Below, one piece after another: positions 42,611 through 51,312 of a stretch of DNA of 64,000 nt (position 1 is its first letter; each line of letters begins with the position of its first letter). The notes under the pieces were generated by a model that saw only the letters and a program-made list of their open reading frames with translations, had not been told where the DNA came from and searched no databases. Both the position numbers and the translations under genes were made by a program. The DNA is from Gemmatimonadota bacterium (GTDB taxonomy: Bacteria > Gemmatimonadota > Gemmatimonadetes > Longimicrobiales > Gaopeijiaceae), in NCBI GenBank assembly GCA_016209885.1, contig JACQVF010000101.1, forward strand, positions 51,962-115,961. Direction: 5' to 3'.

Positions 42611-45600
42611 ATGCACCGGCCTATCACCGTGAGCCCGCGCTTCCTGCCCCTGGTGGCAGTCCTCGCAGCCTTTCCGGTGGCCGGCCCCACTCACGCCCAG
42701 GGAGTCTCCCCCGGGACAAGAGGCGAGACCTACGCGCCCGAGCTGTTCGCGCCATTCAGATGGCGGGGGATCGGGCCCAACGTGGGAGGACGCACCATTG
42801 CCGTGGCCGGCAGCGCGAAGCGGCCCCTCGAGTACTATTTCGGCGCGGTTGGGGGCGGCCTCTGGAAAACCACGAACGGTGGCACCGACTGGTTCCCCGT
42901 AACGGACGGGCAGATCAACGCGGCGTCGGTGGGCGCGGTGGCCGTGTGCGAGGCGAACCCCGACGTCGTCTACATCGGCACGGGAGAGGCGCAGTTCCGC
43001 GGTACCATGAGCATGGGTGACGGCGTCTACGCCTCCAGGGACGCCGCGAAGTCGTGGACGTACCTGGGGCTCGAGTCCAGCACGGGCCAGCAGGCCATCG
43101 CGCGGGTCCGCGTCGACGCCGGCGACTGCAATCGAGTCTACGTAGCGGCGCTGGGCGACCCCTGGGGACCCAACCCCGAGCGCGGGATTTACCGCTCGAC
43201 GGACGGAGGCAGGGCCTGGCGAAAGGTACTCTACCGGGACGACAAGAGCGGCGGCGTGGACATCTCCATCGACCCCTACGATCCGCGCACGATCTACGCC
43301 GCGCTGTGGCAGGTGCGGCGCCGCCCCTGGGAAGCGAACAGCGGCGGGCCGGGGAGCGGGATCTTCAAGACCACGGACGGCGGAGACACCTGGACCGAGC
43401 TCACGGCGAACCCCGGACTTCCCCGGGGCCGCGTCGGCAAGATCGGGATCTCGGCCTCGCCCGCGCAGCGGAATCTGGTCTACGCGCTCATCGAGCACGA
43501 GGACGGCGGCCTCTACCGCTCTGAGGACGCGGGCGCCACGTGGACCCGCATGAACGGCAACCGCATCCTCTACTCCCGGGCGGAGTACTACACCCGCCTG
43601 AACGCGGATCCTCAGGAGCCTAACACCGTCTACATCCTCGGGAACAACGGCTTCTTCCGCACCCGGGACGGTGGGCGCACCCACCACCAGATCGACGTGC
43701 CCCACGGGGACAACCAGGACCTCTGGATCGACCCGACGAACAACCGGCGGATGATCCAGTCCAACGATGGGGGCGCCAACGTGAGCTGGGACGCCGGGGC
43801 GACCTGGACCGAGCAGGACTACCCGACGGCCCAGATGTACCACGTGATCACCACGAACGACTTCCCCTACTACGTCTGCGGTGCGCAGCAGGACAACTCG
43901 TCAAAGTGCGTGCCCATGGATGGCGACGGCAGCTACTACTACACCACCGCGGGCGGCGAGCAGGGCTACATCGCGGTTCACCCCGAGAACACGGACCTCA
44001 ACTTTGGCGGCGCACAGCGGGGCTATATCTGGGTCCTGGACCGCAAGACCGGCCAGCGCCGCAAGATCGACGTGTGGCCCGATTTCCCGTTGGGCCTCCC
44101 GCCGCAGGCGATCCGGGAGCGCTTCCAGTGGACGTTTCCGATCATCATGTCGCCGCACGACCCGGAGGTGATCTATATCGCGTCCCAGCACGTCTGGCGC
44201 ACCACGAACCGCGGGCAGAGCTGGGAGCGCGTGAGCCCGGACCTTACCCACGCCGATCCGACGACGCTGGAGGGGGAGAAAAGCATCGTTCCGAACCAGA
44301 ACAGCCAGGACTACTATGCCACCGTCTTCTCGCTGGCCGTCTCCCCGCACGATGCGAACGTGATCTGGGCGGGGTCGGACGACGGGCTCATCCACGTCAC
44401 GCGGGATGGCGGCGCGAACTGGCAGAACGTGACTCCGCCGGACCTGCCGAAGTTCAGCCGGGTGAGCCTCATCGAGGTCTCGCCCCACGCGCCCGGGAAG
44501 GCCTACCTCGCCATCGAGCGCTACAAGATGCAGGACCTGGCGCCCTACCTCTATCGGACCGAGGACTTCGGGAAGAGCTGGACGAAGATCGTGAACGGAA
44601 TCCCGCACGGACACTACACCCGGGCGGTCAAGGAGGACACGAAGCGGCCGGGACTCCTGTTCGCCGGAACGGAGCACGGGCCGTACATCTCGTTCGACGA
44701 CGGGGCGAACTGGCAGCCGCTGCGGCTGAACCTCGCGGACGTGCAGGTCTCGGACCTGGAAGTGAAGGAGAACGACCTGGTCATCTCGACGTACGGGCGC
44801 GGATTCCAGGTCCTGGACGGCGCCCTCGCGCTCCTGAGGCAGCTTAACCCGGAGGTGATGGCCCATCGCCTCCACCTCTTCAAGCCCGCGGACGCCGTCC
44901 GCTCCCTGGCCACGACCACCGAGGAGTACGGCCGGACCCGCCGCCTGACCCAGGCCCTCATCGAGTACCGGCTCGGCGCGCCGGCAGAGCGCATGACCCT
45001 CGAGATCCTGGACGCCCAGGGAAACGTGATCCGCATTTTCACAGGGGTCCGCGGCGAGCGTCCGCCGGAGCGGGTCATGGACGACGTGGGCAACTGGATC
45101 AACGGGCCCGACGCCGGCTTCGCCCCACCTCCTCCCCCGCTCAGGACGGAGGCAGGGGTCCACCGCTTCGTGTGGGACATGCGTTATCCGCCGGCCCCAG
45201 GCTTCGAGGGGATGTACCTCTCCGAGACCAACCTGCTCGGTCCTTATGCGCCACCGGGCGACTACCGCGTCCGGCTCACTGCGGACGGCTCGAGCCAGGA
45301 GCAAGGCTTCCGCATCCTCGCCCACCCGGGACTGAAGGACATGACGCTGGCCGATCTGCGGGCGCAGTCCGAGCTGGGGCTGCGCATCCACCGGCGGCTC
45401 GCCGAGGCCACCGCGGCGGTCGCGGAGATCCGGGCCATGCGCAAGGACGTGGACGACCGGATCCGCCAGTCAGGGGATCAGCGGATCGCAGCGGAAGGCG
45501 AGAGGCTGAAGGCCCGGCTCAGCGAAATCGAGGAGAAGATTTACCAGGTCCGCTCCAGCGAGCCGAGCGGCGCACACCAGTACGGGGTGCGGCTGGTCAT

Positions 45601-45751
45601 GCGCCTCGGACACCTGGTGGGCTATGTGTTCAGCGCGGACGCCCGCCCCACCCGCCAGGTGTATGAGGTCTTCGACGTGATCTCGGGGGAGCTCCAGGTG
45701 CAGCTCGACCGCCTGGACGCCGTGAAGAAGTCGGATCTCACGCGGTTTTAA
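42611..45751 (+). CDS. Exported VPS10/sortilin-like BNR-repeat beta-propeller protein (copy 3)
   Basis: 1,046 residues, Sec signal peptide (cleavage near PTHAQ). Asp-box repeats (WKTTNGGTDW, YRSTDGGRAW, FKTTDGGDTW, YRSEDAGATW, FRTRDGGRTH) and the family landmarks HGDNQDLWIDP and QQDNSSKC show the same propeller as copies 1 and 2. It is closer to copy 2 (SIGP/GIGP..VGGR, YPTAQMYNVITT/YHVITT). The C-terminal 150 residues are helical with coiled-coil-like heptads (RIHRRLAEATAAVAEIRAMRK). GGAGGG lies six bases before the ATG. As in copy 2, it is set inside an operon of cytoplasmic enzymes with a DAACS transporter. Confidence 0.87.
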   Translation: MHRPITVSPRFLPLVAVLAAFPVAGPTHAQGVSPGTRGETYAPELFAPFRWRGIGPNVGGRTIAVAGSAKRPLEYYFGAVGGGLWKTTNGGTDWFPVTDGQINAASVGAVAVCEANPDVVYIGTGEAQFRGTMSMGDGVYASRDAAKSWTYLGLESSTGQQAIARVRVDAGDCNRVYVAALGDPWGPNPERGIYRSTDGGRAWRKVLYRDDKSGGVDISIDPYDPRTIYAALWQVRRRPWEANSGGPGSGIFKTTDGGDTWTELTANPGLPRGRVGKIGISASPAQRNLVYALIEHEDGGLYRSEDAGATWTRMNGNRILYSRAEYYTRLNADPQEPNTVYILGNNGFFRTRDGGRTHHQIDVPHGDNQDLWIDPTNNRRMIQSNDGGANVSWDAGATWTEQDYPTAQMYHVITTNDFPYYVCGAQQDNSSKCVPMDGDGSYYYTTAGGEQGYIAVHPENTDLNFGGAQRGYIWVLDRKTGQRRKIDVWPDFPLGLPPQAIRERFQWTFPIIMSPHDPEVIYIASQHVWRTTNRGQSWERVSPDLTHADPTTLEGEKSIVPNQNSQDYYATVFSLAVSPHDANVIWAGSDDGLIHVTRDGGANWQNVTPPDLPKFSRVSLIEVSPHAPGKAYLAIERYKMQDLAPYLYRTEDFGKSWTKIVNGIPHGHYTRAVKEDTKRPGLLFAGTEHGPYISFDDGANWQPLRLNLADVQVSDLEVKENDLVISTYGRGFQVLDGALALLRQLNPEVMAHRLHLFKPADAVRSLATTTEEYGRTRRLTQALIEYRLGAPAERMTLEILDAQGNVIRIFTGVRGERPPERVMDDVGNWINGPDAGFAPPPPPLRTEAGVHRFVWDMRYPPAPGFEGMYLSETNLLGPYAPPGDYRVRLTADGSSQEQGFRILAHPGLKDMTLADLRAQSELGLRIHRRLAEATAAVAEIRAMRKDVDDRIRQSGDQRIAAEGERLKARLSEIEEKIYQVRSSEPSGAHQYGVRLVMRLGHLVGYVFSADARPTRQVYEVFDVISGELQVQLDRLDAVKKSDLTRF

Positions 45752-45898
45752 CTCGCTCCTCGAGAGGGCCGATCTCCGCCCCGTCCAGAGGAGCCCCTGA
45801 GGCCAAAGGTCTCGGCACCACTCGTCTGAAGTGCCGGGCGCCCGGGTGCGCCGGATGCGCGCGGAAACGCCGAAGCGGACAGCGAGGAGGGAGGACTC

Positions 45899-46693
45899 AT
45901 GGAGCTGGGACTCGAGGGGAAGGTCGCACTGGTAGCCGCGGCGAGCCGGGGGCTCGGCTATGCCGTGGCCCGCGCATTGGCGGCGGAAGGCGTGAGGGTC
46001 TCCATCGTCTCACGCGATGGGGCAAGGATCCAGGAGGCGGCCCGCCGCATCCGGGACGAGACGGCGGCGGACGTCCTGGCCATTGCGGCCGACATCCGGT
46101 CGGCCGACGCGATCGCAGAGTGGGTGAAGCGAACGCGCGAGCGTCTCGGCGGCGTGGACCTGCTCTTCACGAACGCCGGTGGACCTCCGGCGGGCACGTT
46201 CGAGTCCCTGACGGATGACAAAGTCTGGTATGACGCCTTCGATCTCCTCGTCCTCAGCGCGGTTCGCATGGTCCGAGCGGCGATCCCCCTCATGAGGGAA
46301 CGCGGAGGGGGAAGCATGGTCCTCTCCACCTCCGCTGCGGTGAAGGAGCCGAGCCCGAACCTGACCCTCTCGAACGTGGTCCGCGCCTCGGTGGCCGCGC
46401 TCTCCAAGACGCTGGCGGACGAGCACGCAAAGGATGGAATCCGCGTGAATCAGCTCATTCCCGGCCGCATCGACACCGACCGTGTCCGCGAGCTGGACGG
46501 GATCCGTGCGGAGCGGTCGGGGATCTCCGTCGAAGAAGTGAAGCAGCGCTCAGCGGCTCAGATCCCCCTCGGCCGTTACGGGGACCCCAGCGAGTTCGCC
46601 CGGGCGGCGGTATTCCTTCTCTCCGATGCCGCCTCCTATATCACCGGCGCGAGCATGCAGGTGGACGGCGGCCGCCTGCGCAGCGTGTTCTAG
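45899..46693 (+). CDS. SDR-family protein with a non-canonical active site
   Basis: 264 residues. The Rossmann motif (AAASRGLG, about 13-20), NAGG and the classical-SDR C-terminus (GASMQVDGG) are present. The catalytic Tyr-x-x-x-Lys is replaced: the aligned segment reads S158-N-V-V-R162 before ASVAAL, so Tyr is Ser and Lys is Arg. Such divergent SDRs are known as a distinct subgroup, often annotated FabG-like, whose chemistry is unclear. The ATG at 45899 has GGAGGGAGGA upstream. It precedes the FAH-family gene by 71 bases. Confidence 0.85.
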   Translation: MELGLEGKVALVAAASRGLGYAVARALAAEGVRVSIVSRDGARIQEAARRIRDETAADVLAIAADIRSADAIAEWVKRTRERLGGVDLLFTNAGGPPAGTFESLTDDKVWYDAFDLLVLSAVRMVRAAIPLMRERGGGSMVLSTSAAVKEPSPNLTLSNVVRASVAALSKTLADEHAKDGIRVNQLIPGRIDTDRVRELDGIRAERSGISVEEVKQRSAAQIPLGRYGDPSEFARAAVFLLSDAASYITGASMQVDGGRLRSVF

Positions 46694-46764
46694 CGAGGCC
46701 GCACGGGCCGGCGGACAGCCCCGCGTAGCGCGAGGAACGAGCCACGAACAGGGAGGCGTGGAGA

Positions 46765-47694
46765 ATGCAGGAGCTCAGGGTCTGTGTCTACGATGCCGGT
46801 GCCGGAGCGCGGGTAGGTGGCGTGGCGGACGACCGGGTCTATGACCTGAACCTCTGCTGCGCCCAGCAGGTCGCGGCGGAGGAACGAACGCTGGAGGCCT
46901 ACCGGCTGGCGAACCGCAGGGTGCCGGCCGATCTCGGCACGTTCCTCCGGGGAGGCGCCGACGTGATGGCCGTGGCTCGCAGAGCACTCACCTGGGTGCG
47001 GGAGAGGGAGAGTCGCGAGGGGCCGGCCGGTGAAGCGCTGTTCCACAGCCTCCACCGCGTGAAGCTCCGGGCTCCCGTGCTCCCCAGCACCAAGGTCCTG
47101 TGCATGGCGCTCTCCTTCAAGAGTCACGCTGACATCGGTGGAAAAACACCGCATCCCTTCCCCCGATTCTTCACGAAGATGAGCCAGGTGGTAGTGGGCC
47201 CCGAAGATTGGGTCATCCTCCCCCGCCACCACGCAGACCCAGTGGTCTACGGGTCAGAGCTCACGGTAGTGATCGGAAAGGAGGGTCGCAGCATTCCGGA
47301 GGAGCGCGCGGACGAGCTCATCTGGGGCTACACGATCCTGAACGACATGACCCTCCGGGGACGCCCGGGCTGGCTGAGCGCCCACAAGTCGTTCGAGACG
47401 GCCGCCCCCGTCGGTCCCTGGATCGTGCCCCGCGACCAGATCCCCGACCCCCAGAATGTGGAGCTGAGCTTCCGGATCAACGGCGAGGTGGTGCAGCGCG
47501 GGAACACGCGGGACATGATCTTCCCGGTCCGCGCTATCGTCTCGGAGGTTTCAAAGTGGTTCCGTCTGATCCCCGGCGATCTCATCGCCACTGGTGATGT
47601 GGGCGCCACGCAGCCGCTCAAGCCGGGCGACATCATGGAAGCGGTGGTCGAGGGGATCGGGGTCCTGAGCAATCCGGTCCGGCTGGAGGCGTAG
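46765..47694 (+). CDS. FAH-family hydrolase/isomerase-like protein (copy 1)
   Basis: 309 residues. The C-terminal FAH domain is clear (YGSELTVVIGK, GYTILNDMT, FETAAPVGPWIV, NGEVVQRGNT, IPGDLIATGDVG), with an N-terminal extension shared with copy 2 (MQELRVC-YDAG-GARV). The usual E-x-E metal pair reads G-x-E (G163, E165), so the first ligand is missing; the later Asp (D194) and the His of the SFKSH segment are kept. Active relatives cut or isomerise acyl-pyruvates and open-chain catechol products. Altered metal binding makes the activity uncertain. It lies downstream of the SDR gene and upstream of the enolase-superfamily gene. Confidence 0.85.
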   Translation: MQELRVCVYDAGAGARVGGVADDRVYDLNLCCAQQVAAEERTLEAYRLANRRVPADLGTFLRGGADVMAVARRALTWVRERESREGPAGEALFHSLHRVKLRAPVLPSTKVLCMALSFKSHADIGGKTPHPFPRFFTKMSQVVVGPEDWVILPRHHADPVVYGSELTVVIGKEGRSIPEERADELIWGYTILNDMTLRGRPGWLSAHKSFETAAPVGPWIVPRDQIPDPQNVELSFRINGEVVQRGNTRDMIFPVRAIVSEVSKWFRLIPGDLIATGDVGATQPLKPGDIMEAVVEGIGVLSNPVRLEA

Positions 47695-47850
47695 CTGTCT
47701 GGAGCTGTTCGCAGCTCTGCGGAGGCGTCCGGCGAGCGGATCCGCATCCCTGGCGCGAGGACCCGGCGACGGCGATATGTCCCCGGCGTTGCGCGGATCG
47801 CGCGCATGCGACCGCTCACCTGCAGACGGACCCGAGAAGGAGGTCGCTGA

Positions 47851-48936
47851 GTGAGGATCCAGGACGTCACTCTTCGGCTGCTCCGGCTTCCGCTCATCAA
47901 GCCGTACCGGGTCTCGTTCCGGACTCACGAGGCGTTCGAGCCGATCCTGGTCGAGGTTCGCGACGAGGACGGCGGCGTCGGCTGGGGCGAAGGCTACATC
48001 TCTCACGGCTACAGCCACGAAACGATCGAGGGCGGCTGGGAGTTCTGCCTCCAGCACGGACGCGAGCTTCTCGGCCGGCGCAGCCACGATGCGAAGGAGC
48101 GCATCACCCCCGACCTCGTCGCCCGGAGCCCCTGCGCCGCTACCGCGCTTGTCACCGCGGTGGAGATGCTGGAAAGGCACCCGCTGCTGCGGCCCGCGCG
48201 CGAGGCGCGCCTTCCCCTCGTCGAGCCCCTCGGAACCCGGGACCTGGAGCGCGTCCCCGACGAAGTCGAGGCGTTGCTGGAGCGAGGCTTCCGGACCCTC
48301 AAGCTGAAGGTCGGATTCGACGTGGACGAAGATCTGGCCGTCGTCGAGGCGGCCGTGGCCGCCCTGCGCGGGCGGGGCACGGTCCGTCTCGATGCGAACC
48401 ACGCCTTCTCCATGGAGGACGGACGCCGCTTCGCGGAGGCCCTGGAGCCCGAGGGGATCGAGCTCTTCGAGCAGCCCTGCGCGTCCCAGGACTGGGACGC
48501 GAATGCAGCGGTCGCCCGCGTCTCCCGGGTTGCGGTCATGCTGGACGAGTCCATCTACGGCCCCGACGACATCGACCGGGCCGCCTCCCTGGAGGGGGTA
48601 GGCTACGTCAAGCTGAAGCTGAAGAAGCTCGGTGGCCTCGACCGCCTCAAGGACGGCCTCGACCGCGTAACTCGCCATGGCCTCCGCAAGGTCCTGGGCG
48701 ATGGCGTGTCCTCCGAGATCGGGTGCTGGATGGAGGCGTGCGTGGCCACGGTAACCATCGACAACGCCGGAGAGTTCAACGGCTTCTTGAAGCCTCGCGT
48801 CCGGCTGTTCTCGGAGCCGCTTTCCTTTGCGGCCGGGGCGCTGCTCCTTCCCGCCGGCTACTGGCCCGACCTGGATCACGACGCCGTGGCAGCTCACACC
48901 GTGAGGGAAGAGCGGCTGGCCGCGGTCCGAGCGTGA
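47851..48936 (+). CDS. Enolase-superfamily enzyme, muconate-lactonizing/mandelate-racemase type
   Basis: 361 residues with the two-domain architecture. Barrel residues: K151-L-K153 (KxK), metal ligands D181 (RLDANHAF), E207 (LFEQP) and the L-D232-E233-S segment, and the sixth-strand lysines in VKLKLKKLGG (about 254-258). A lysine on each side of the barrel is the pattern of the MLE subgroup (cycloisomerases, o-succinylbenzoate synthase, dipeptide and N-acyl-amino-acid racemases). A racemase role would fit the D-amino acid theme, but nothing here proves it. The start is the GTG at 47851 with GAAGGAGG upstream. The FAH genes flank it. Confidence 0.85.
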   Translation: MRIQDVTLRLLRLPLIKPYRVSFRTHEAFEPILVEVRDEDGGVGWGEGYISHGYSHETIEGGWEFCLQHGRELLGRRSHDAKERITPDLVARSPCAATALVTAVEMLERHPLLRPAREARLPLVEPLGTRDLERVPDEVEALLERGFRTLKLKVGFDVDEDLAVVEAAVAALRGRGTVRLDANHAFSMEDGRRFAEALEPEGIELFEQPCASQDWDANAAVARVSRVAVMLDESIYGPDDIDRAASLEGVGYVKLKLKKLGGLDRLKDGLDRVTRHGLRKVLGDGVSSEIGCWMEACVATVTIDNAGEFNGFLKPRVRLFSEPLSFAAGALLLPAGYWPDLDHDAVAAHTVREERLAAVRA

Positions 48937-49120
48937 AGCAGCCGTGCCGGTCGCAGGCGTGCCGGCCGCAGCCGCGGCGGCGGACCGGAAGCACGACCCG
49001 CAGGCAAGCTTCGGCGATGCCGCGTATCCGATAGCAATCCGTCTGGCAGGCCGCGGAAGAGCTGTGCCGAGTCGCTTCAGTTCTTCGACCACCTGCTCGA
49101 CCCCGTGAACGAGGTGAGAG

Positions 49121-50083
49121 ATGCAAGAGCTCAGGGTGTGTCTCTACGATGCCGGCGACGGCGCGCGTGTGGCCAGCGCCGTGGAGGATCGGGTCTACGA
49201 CCTGAACTTCTGCTGCGCCGCGTGGCTCCGCCGGGCCAGGGGCGCGGTGGACGCCTATCGCCTCGCCAATACACTCGTGCCGCCCGAGCTGGGGTCTTTC
49301 CTCGCCGGAAGCGCCCTCGTCGTTTCCACGGCCCGCACGGCGCTCGCGCGGGCCCTGGCCGACGGGATCGACGAGGCGCCGGGCGGCGAGCCGCTCGCGT
49401 TCCGCTTGCGTGACGTGCGGCTACGCGCGCCCATCCTGCCCAGCTCGAAAGTGGTCGGGATGGCCCTCACGTTCCGGAGCCAGGCCGAAGCGGACAGGAT
49501 GGATCCCCCCAAGCAGCCCGAGTACTTCCCGATCATGAGCCAGGTGGTGGTGGGTCCGGACGAGCCGGTCATCCTTCCCAGGCACCATCCCGCGCCGGTC
49601 GGCTACGGCACCGAGCTCTGCGTAGTCATCGGCAAGCGCGGCCGCTGCATCCCCGAGGAGCGGGTGGAAGAACACATCTGGGGATACACGATCCTGAACG
49701 ATGTTACCCTCAGGGATCGGCCCAGAGGGCTCAATGCCCACGAGGTGTTCGAGACGAGCAAGCCCACCGGACCCTGGATCGTCCCCAGGGACCAGGTCGC
49801 CGATATCCACAACGTCTCGCTTCGCTTCCGCCTGAACGGCGAGACGGTTCAGGACGGCAACACCCGCGATCTGCTCTTCCCCGTCTCCGCCATGGTCGCC
49901 GAGGTGTCCAAGTGGCTGGAGCTCATTCCCGGCGACCTGATCGCCACCGGCGATCTGGGCGCCACCCGCCCGCTCGAGCCCGGAGACGTGATGGAGGCGG
50001 AGGCGGTGGGGATCGGCGTCCTCCGCAACCCGGTCGAGCTCGAAGCGGAGCCCGCGGCTCAGCAGCCCGCGGCTCAGCGTTAG
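49121..50083 (+). CDS. FAH-family hydrolase/isomerase-like protein (copy 2)
   Basis: 320 residues, aligned end to end with copy 1. The FAH motifs (YGTELCVVIGK, GYTILNDVT, FETSKPTGPWIV, NGETVQDGNT, IPGDLIATGDLG) are present. As in copy 1, the first Glu of the E-x-E metal pair is Gly. In addition the His of the conserved NYxxH-type segment is Gln (TFRSQAEA), so it has lost two expected active-site residues. The C-terminus ends in a small duplicated PAAQ(Q/R) tail caused by a 15-base tandem repeat. It may be a catalytically altered partner of copy 1. Confidence 0.85.
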   Translation: MQELRVCLYDAGDGARVASAVEDRVYDLNFCCAAWLRRARGAVDAYRLANTLVPPELGSFLAGSALVVSTARTALARALADGIDEAPGGEPLAFRLRDVRLRAPILPSSKVVGMALTFRSQAEADRMDPPKQPEYFPIMSQVVVGPDEPVILPRHHPAPVGYGTELCVVIGKRGRCIPEERVEEHIWGYTILNDVTLRDRPRGLNAHEVFETSKPTGPWIVPRDQVADIHNVSLRFRLNGETVQDGNTRDLLFPVSAMVAEVSKWLELIPGDLIATGDLGATRPLEPGDVMEAEAVGIGVLRNPVELEAEPAAQQPAAQR

Positions 50084-50150
50084 GGCGCGGCGGGCCGGCG
50101 GCGCGGTTCCCACACGGCACCGATCCCGTGACCGCCGTGATCCAGAAGCC

Positions 50151-51287
50151 ATGGGGTCAGCCATGCATACGCACTGCCATTCCGAGCCACTGCTGCTCAT
50201 GACGCCGGGGCCGAGCCGGGTGCCCGATCGTGTGCGCGAGGCCGGCGCCCGGCCCATGATTCATCACCGTACGCCCGAATTCTCAGCCGTCCTTGCGGAC
50301 ATGCTGGCCGGGCTCCGGCCGCTGTTCGGGACCAAGGCGGACGTCCTCCCTGTCCACGGCACCGGCCGCGCCGCCATGGAGGCGGCGGTCGCCAACCTCT
50401 TCTGCGCTGGCGACGAGATCGTGGCCTGCTGCAACGGCAAGTTCGGCGCGATGTGGGCCGGGATCGCAGAGGCCTACGGCGTGGTGGTCCACCGCGTGTG
50501 CACGGACTGGAACCGGGACGTGGACCCCGACGAGGTGGACGCCGCGCTGCGAACCCACACCGGCGTCCGGGCCGTGACGGTAACGCACTGCGACACCCAG
50601 ACGGGAGTCCTGAACGACGTGGAGGCAGTGGCCGCGGTCGCGCGCTCCCGCGGCGCCCTCCTTCTCGCCGACGGGATCAGCTCTGTCGGAGGCGTTCCCT
50701 TCCGCTTCGACGACTGGGGGGTGGACGTGGCCGTCACCGCTTCGCAAAAGTGTCTCATGTCCCCTCCCGGCCTCGCCTTCGCCGTGCTGAGCGACCGGGC
50801 CTGGGAGGCTACGCGGACGGCGACGCTTCCGCGCGTCTATCTCAACCTGCCCGGCATCCGCGAGTTCGTGACCAGGCCGCGGCCGCAGACCCCGGGGACC
50901 ACACCCGTCAGCCTCGTCTTTCAGGTCCGCGAGGCGGTCACCATGATCGCCGAGGAGGGGGTGGAAAACGTCCTCGCGCGACACCAGGAAAATGCGCGCA
51001 CCGTGCGGCAGCGCGCGGCCGCGCTGGGCTTCGCCATGCACGCCTCCGGCTTGCGACGGCTCTCCCCCACCGTCACCGTGCTCCGCGCACCGGAAGGCGT
51101 GGACCCTCAGGCGATCCGCGACGGGCTCCGAAGGCAGAATATCCTGGTGGCGGCGGGGGACGGCCCCTTCAAGGCGGCGGGGCTGCGCATCGGGCATCTC
51201 GGGGACATCCGGCCGCCGGACGTGGGCCGGACCATGGACGCCCTCGGTGAGGTCCTCCATCAACTGCGTGAGCCGGCGAGCGGGTGA
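50151..51287 (+). CDS. Class V aminotransferase (alanine-glyoxylate/serine-pyruvate type)
   Basis: 378 residues. The MTPGPSRVPDRV start, GTGRAAMEAAV, ADGISSVGGVPF and the PLP lysine K200 (TASQKCLMSPPGLAF) are characteristic of alanine-glyoxylate, serine-glyoxylate and purine-degradation (ureidoglycine-glyoxylate) aminotransferases. The start may be the ATG at 50151 or the one at 50163; neither has a strong ribosome site. It is the last gene of the plus-strand operon, and its stop codon lies in the arm of the shared hairpin. It probably moves an amino group to glyoxylate or pyruvate; the donor is unknown. Confidence 0.87.
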   Translation: MGSAMHTHCHSEPLLLMTPGPSRVPDRVREAGARPMIHHRTPEFSAVLADMLAGLRPLFGTKADVLPVHGTGRAAMEAAVANLFCAGDEIVACCNGKFGAMWAGIAEAYGVVVHRVCTDWNRDVDPDEVDAALRTHTGVRAVTVTHCDTQTGVLNDVEAVAAVARSRGALLLADGISSVGGVPFRFDDWGVDVAVTASQKCLMSPPGLAFAVLSDRAWEATRTATLPRVYLNLPGIREFVTRPRPQTPGTTPVSLVFQVREAVTMIAEEGVENVLARHQENARTVRQRAAALGFAMHASGLRRLSPTVTVLRAPEGVDPQAIRDGLRRQNILVAAGDGPFKAAGLRIGHLGDIRPPDVGRTMDALGEVLHQLREPASG

Positions 51288-51312
51288 GCGGGTGACCCGC
51301 TCACCCGCTTTT
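51279..51312. terminator. Bidirectional Rho-independent terminator
   Basis: Perfect 14-bp stem (AGCGGGTGAGCGGG and complement), 3-base loop, followed by TTTT on the plus strand. The stop codon of the aminotransferase (51285-51287) and that of the convergent amidohydrolase (51301-51303) each lie within an arm. Confidence 0.85.
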
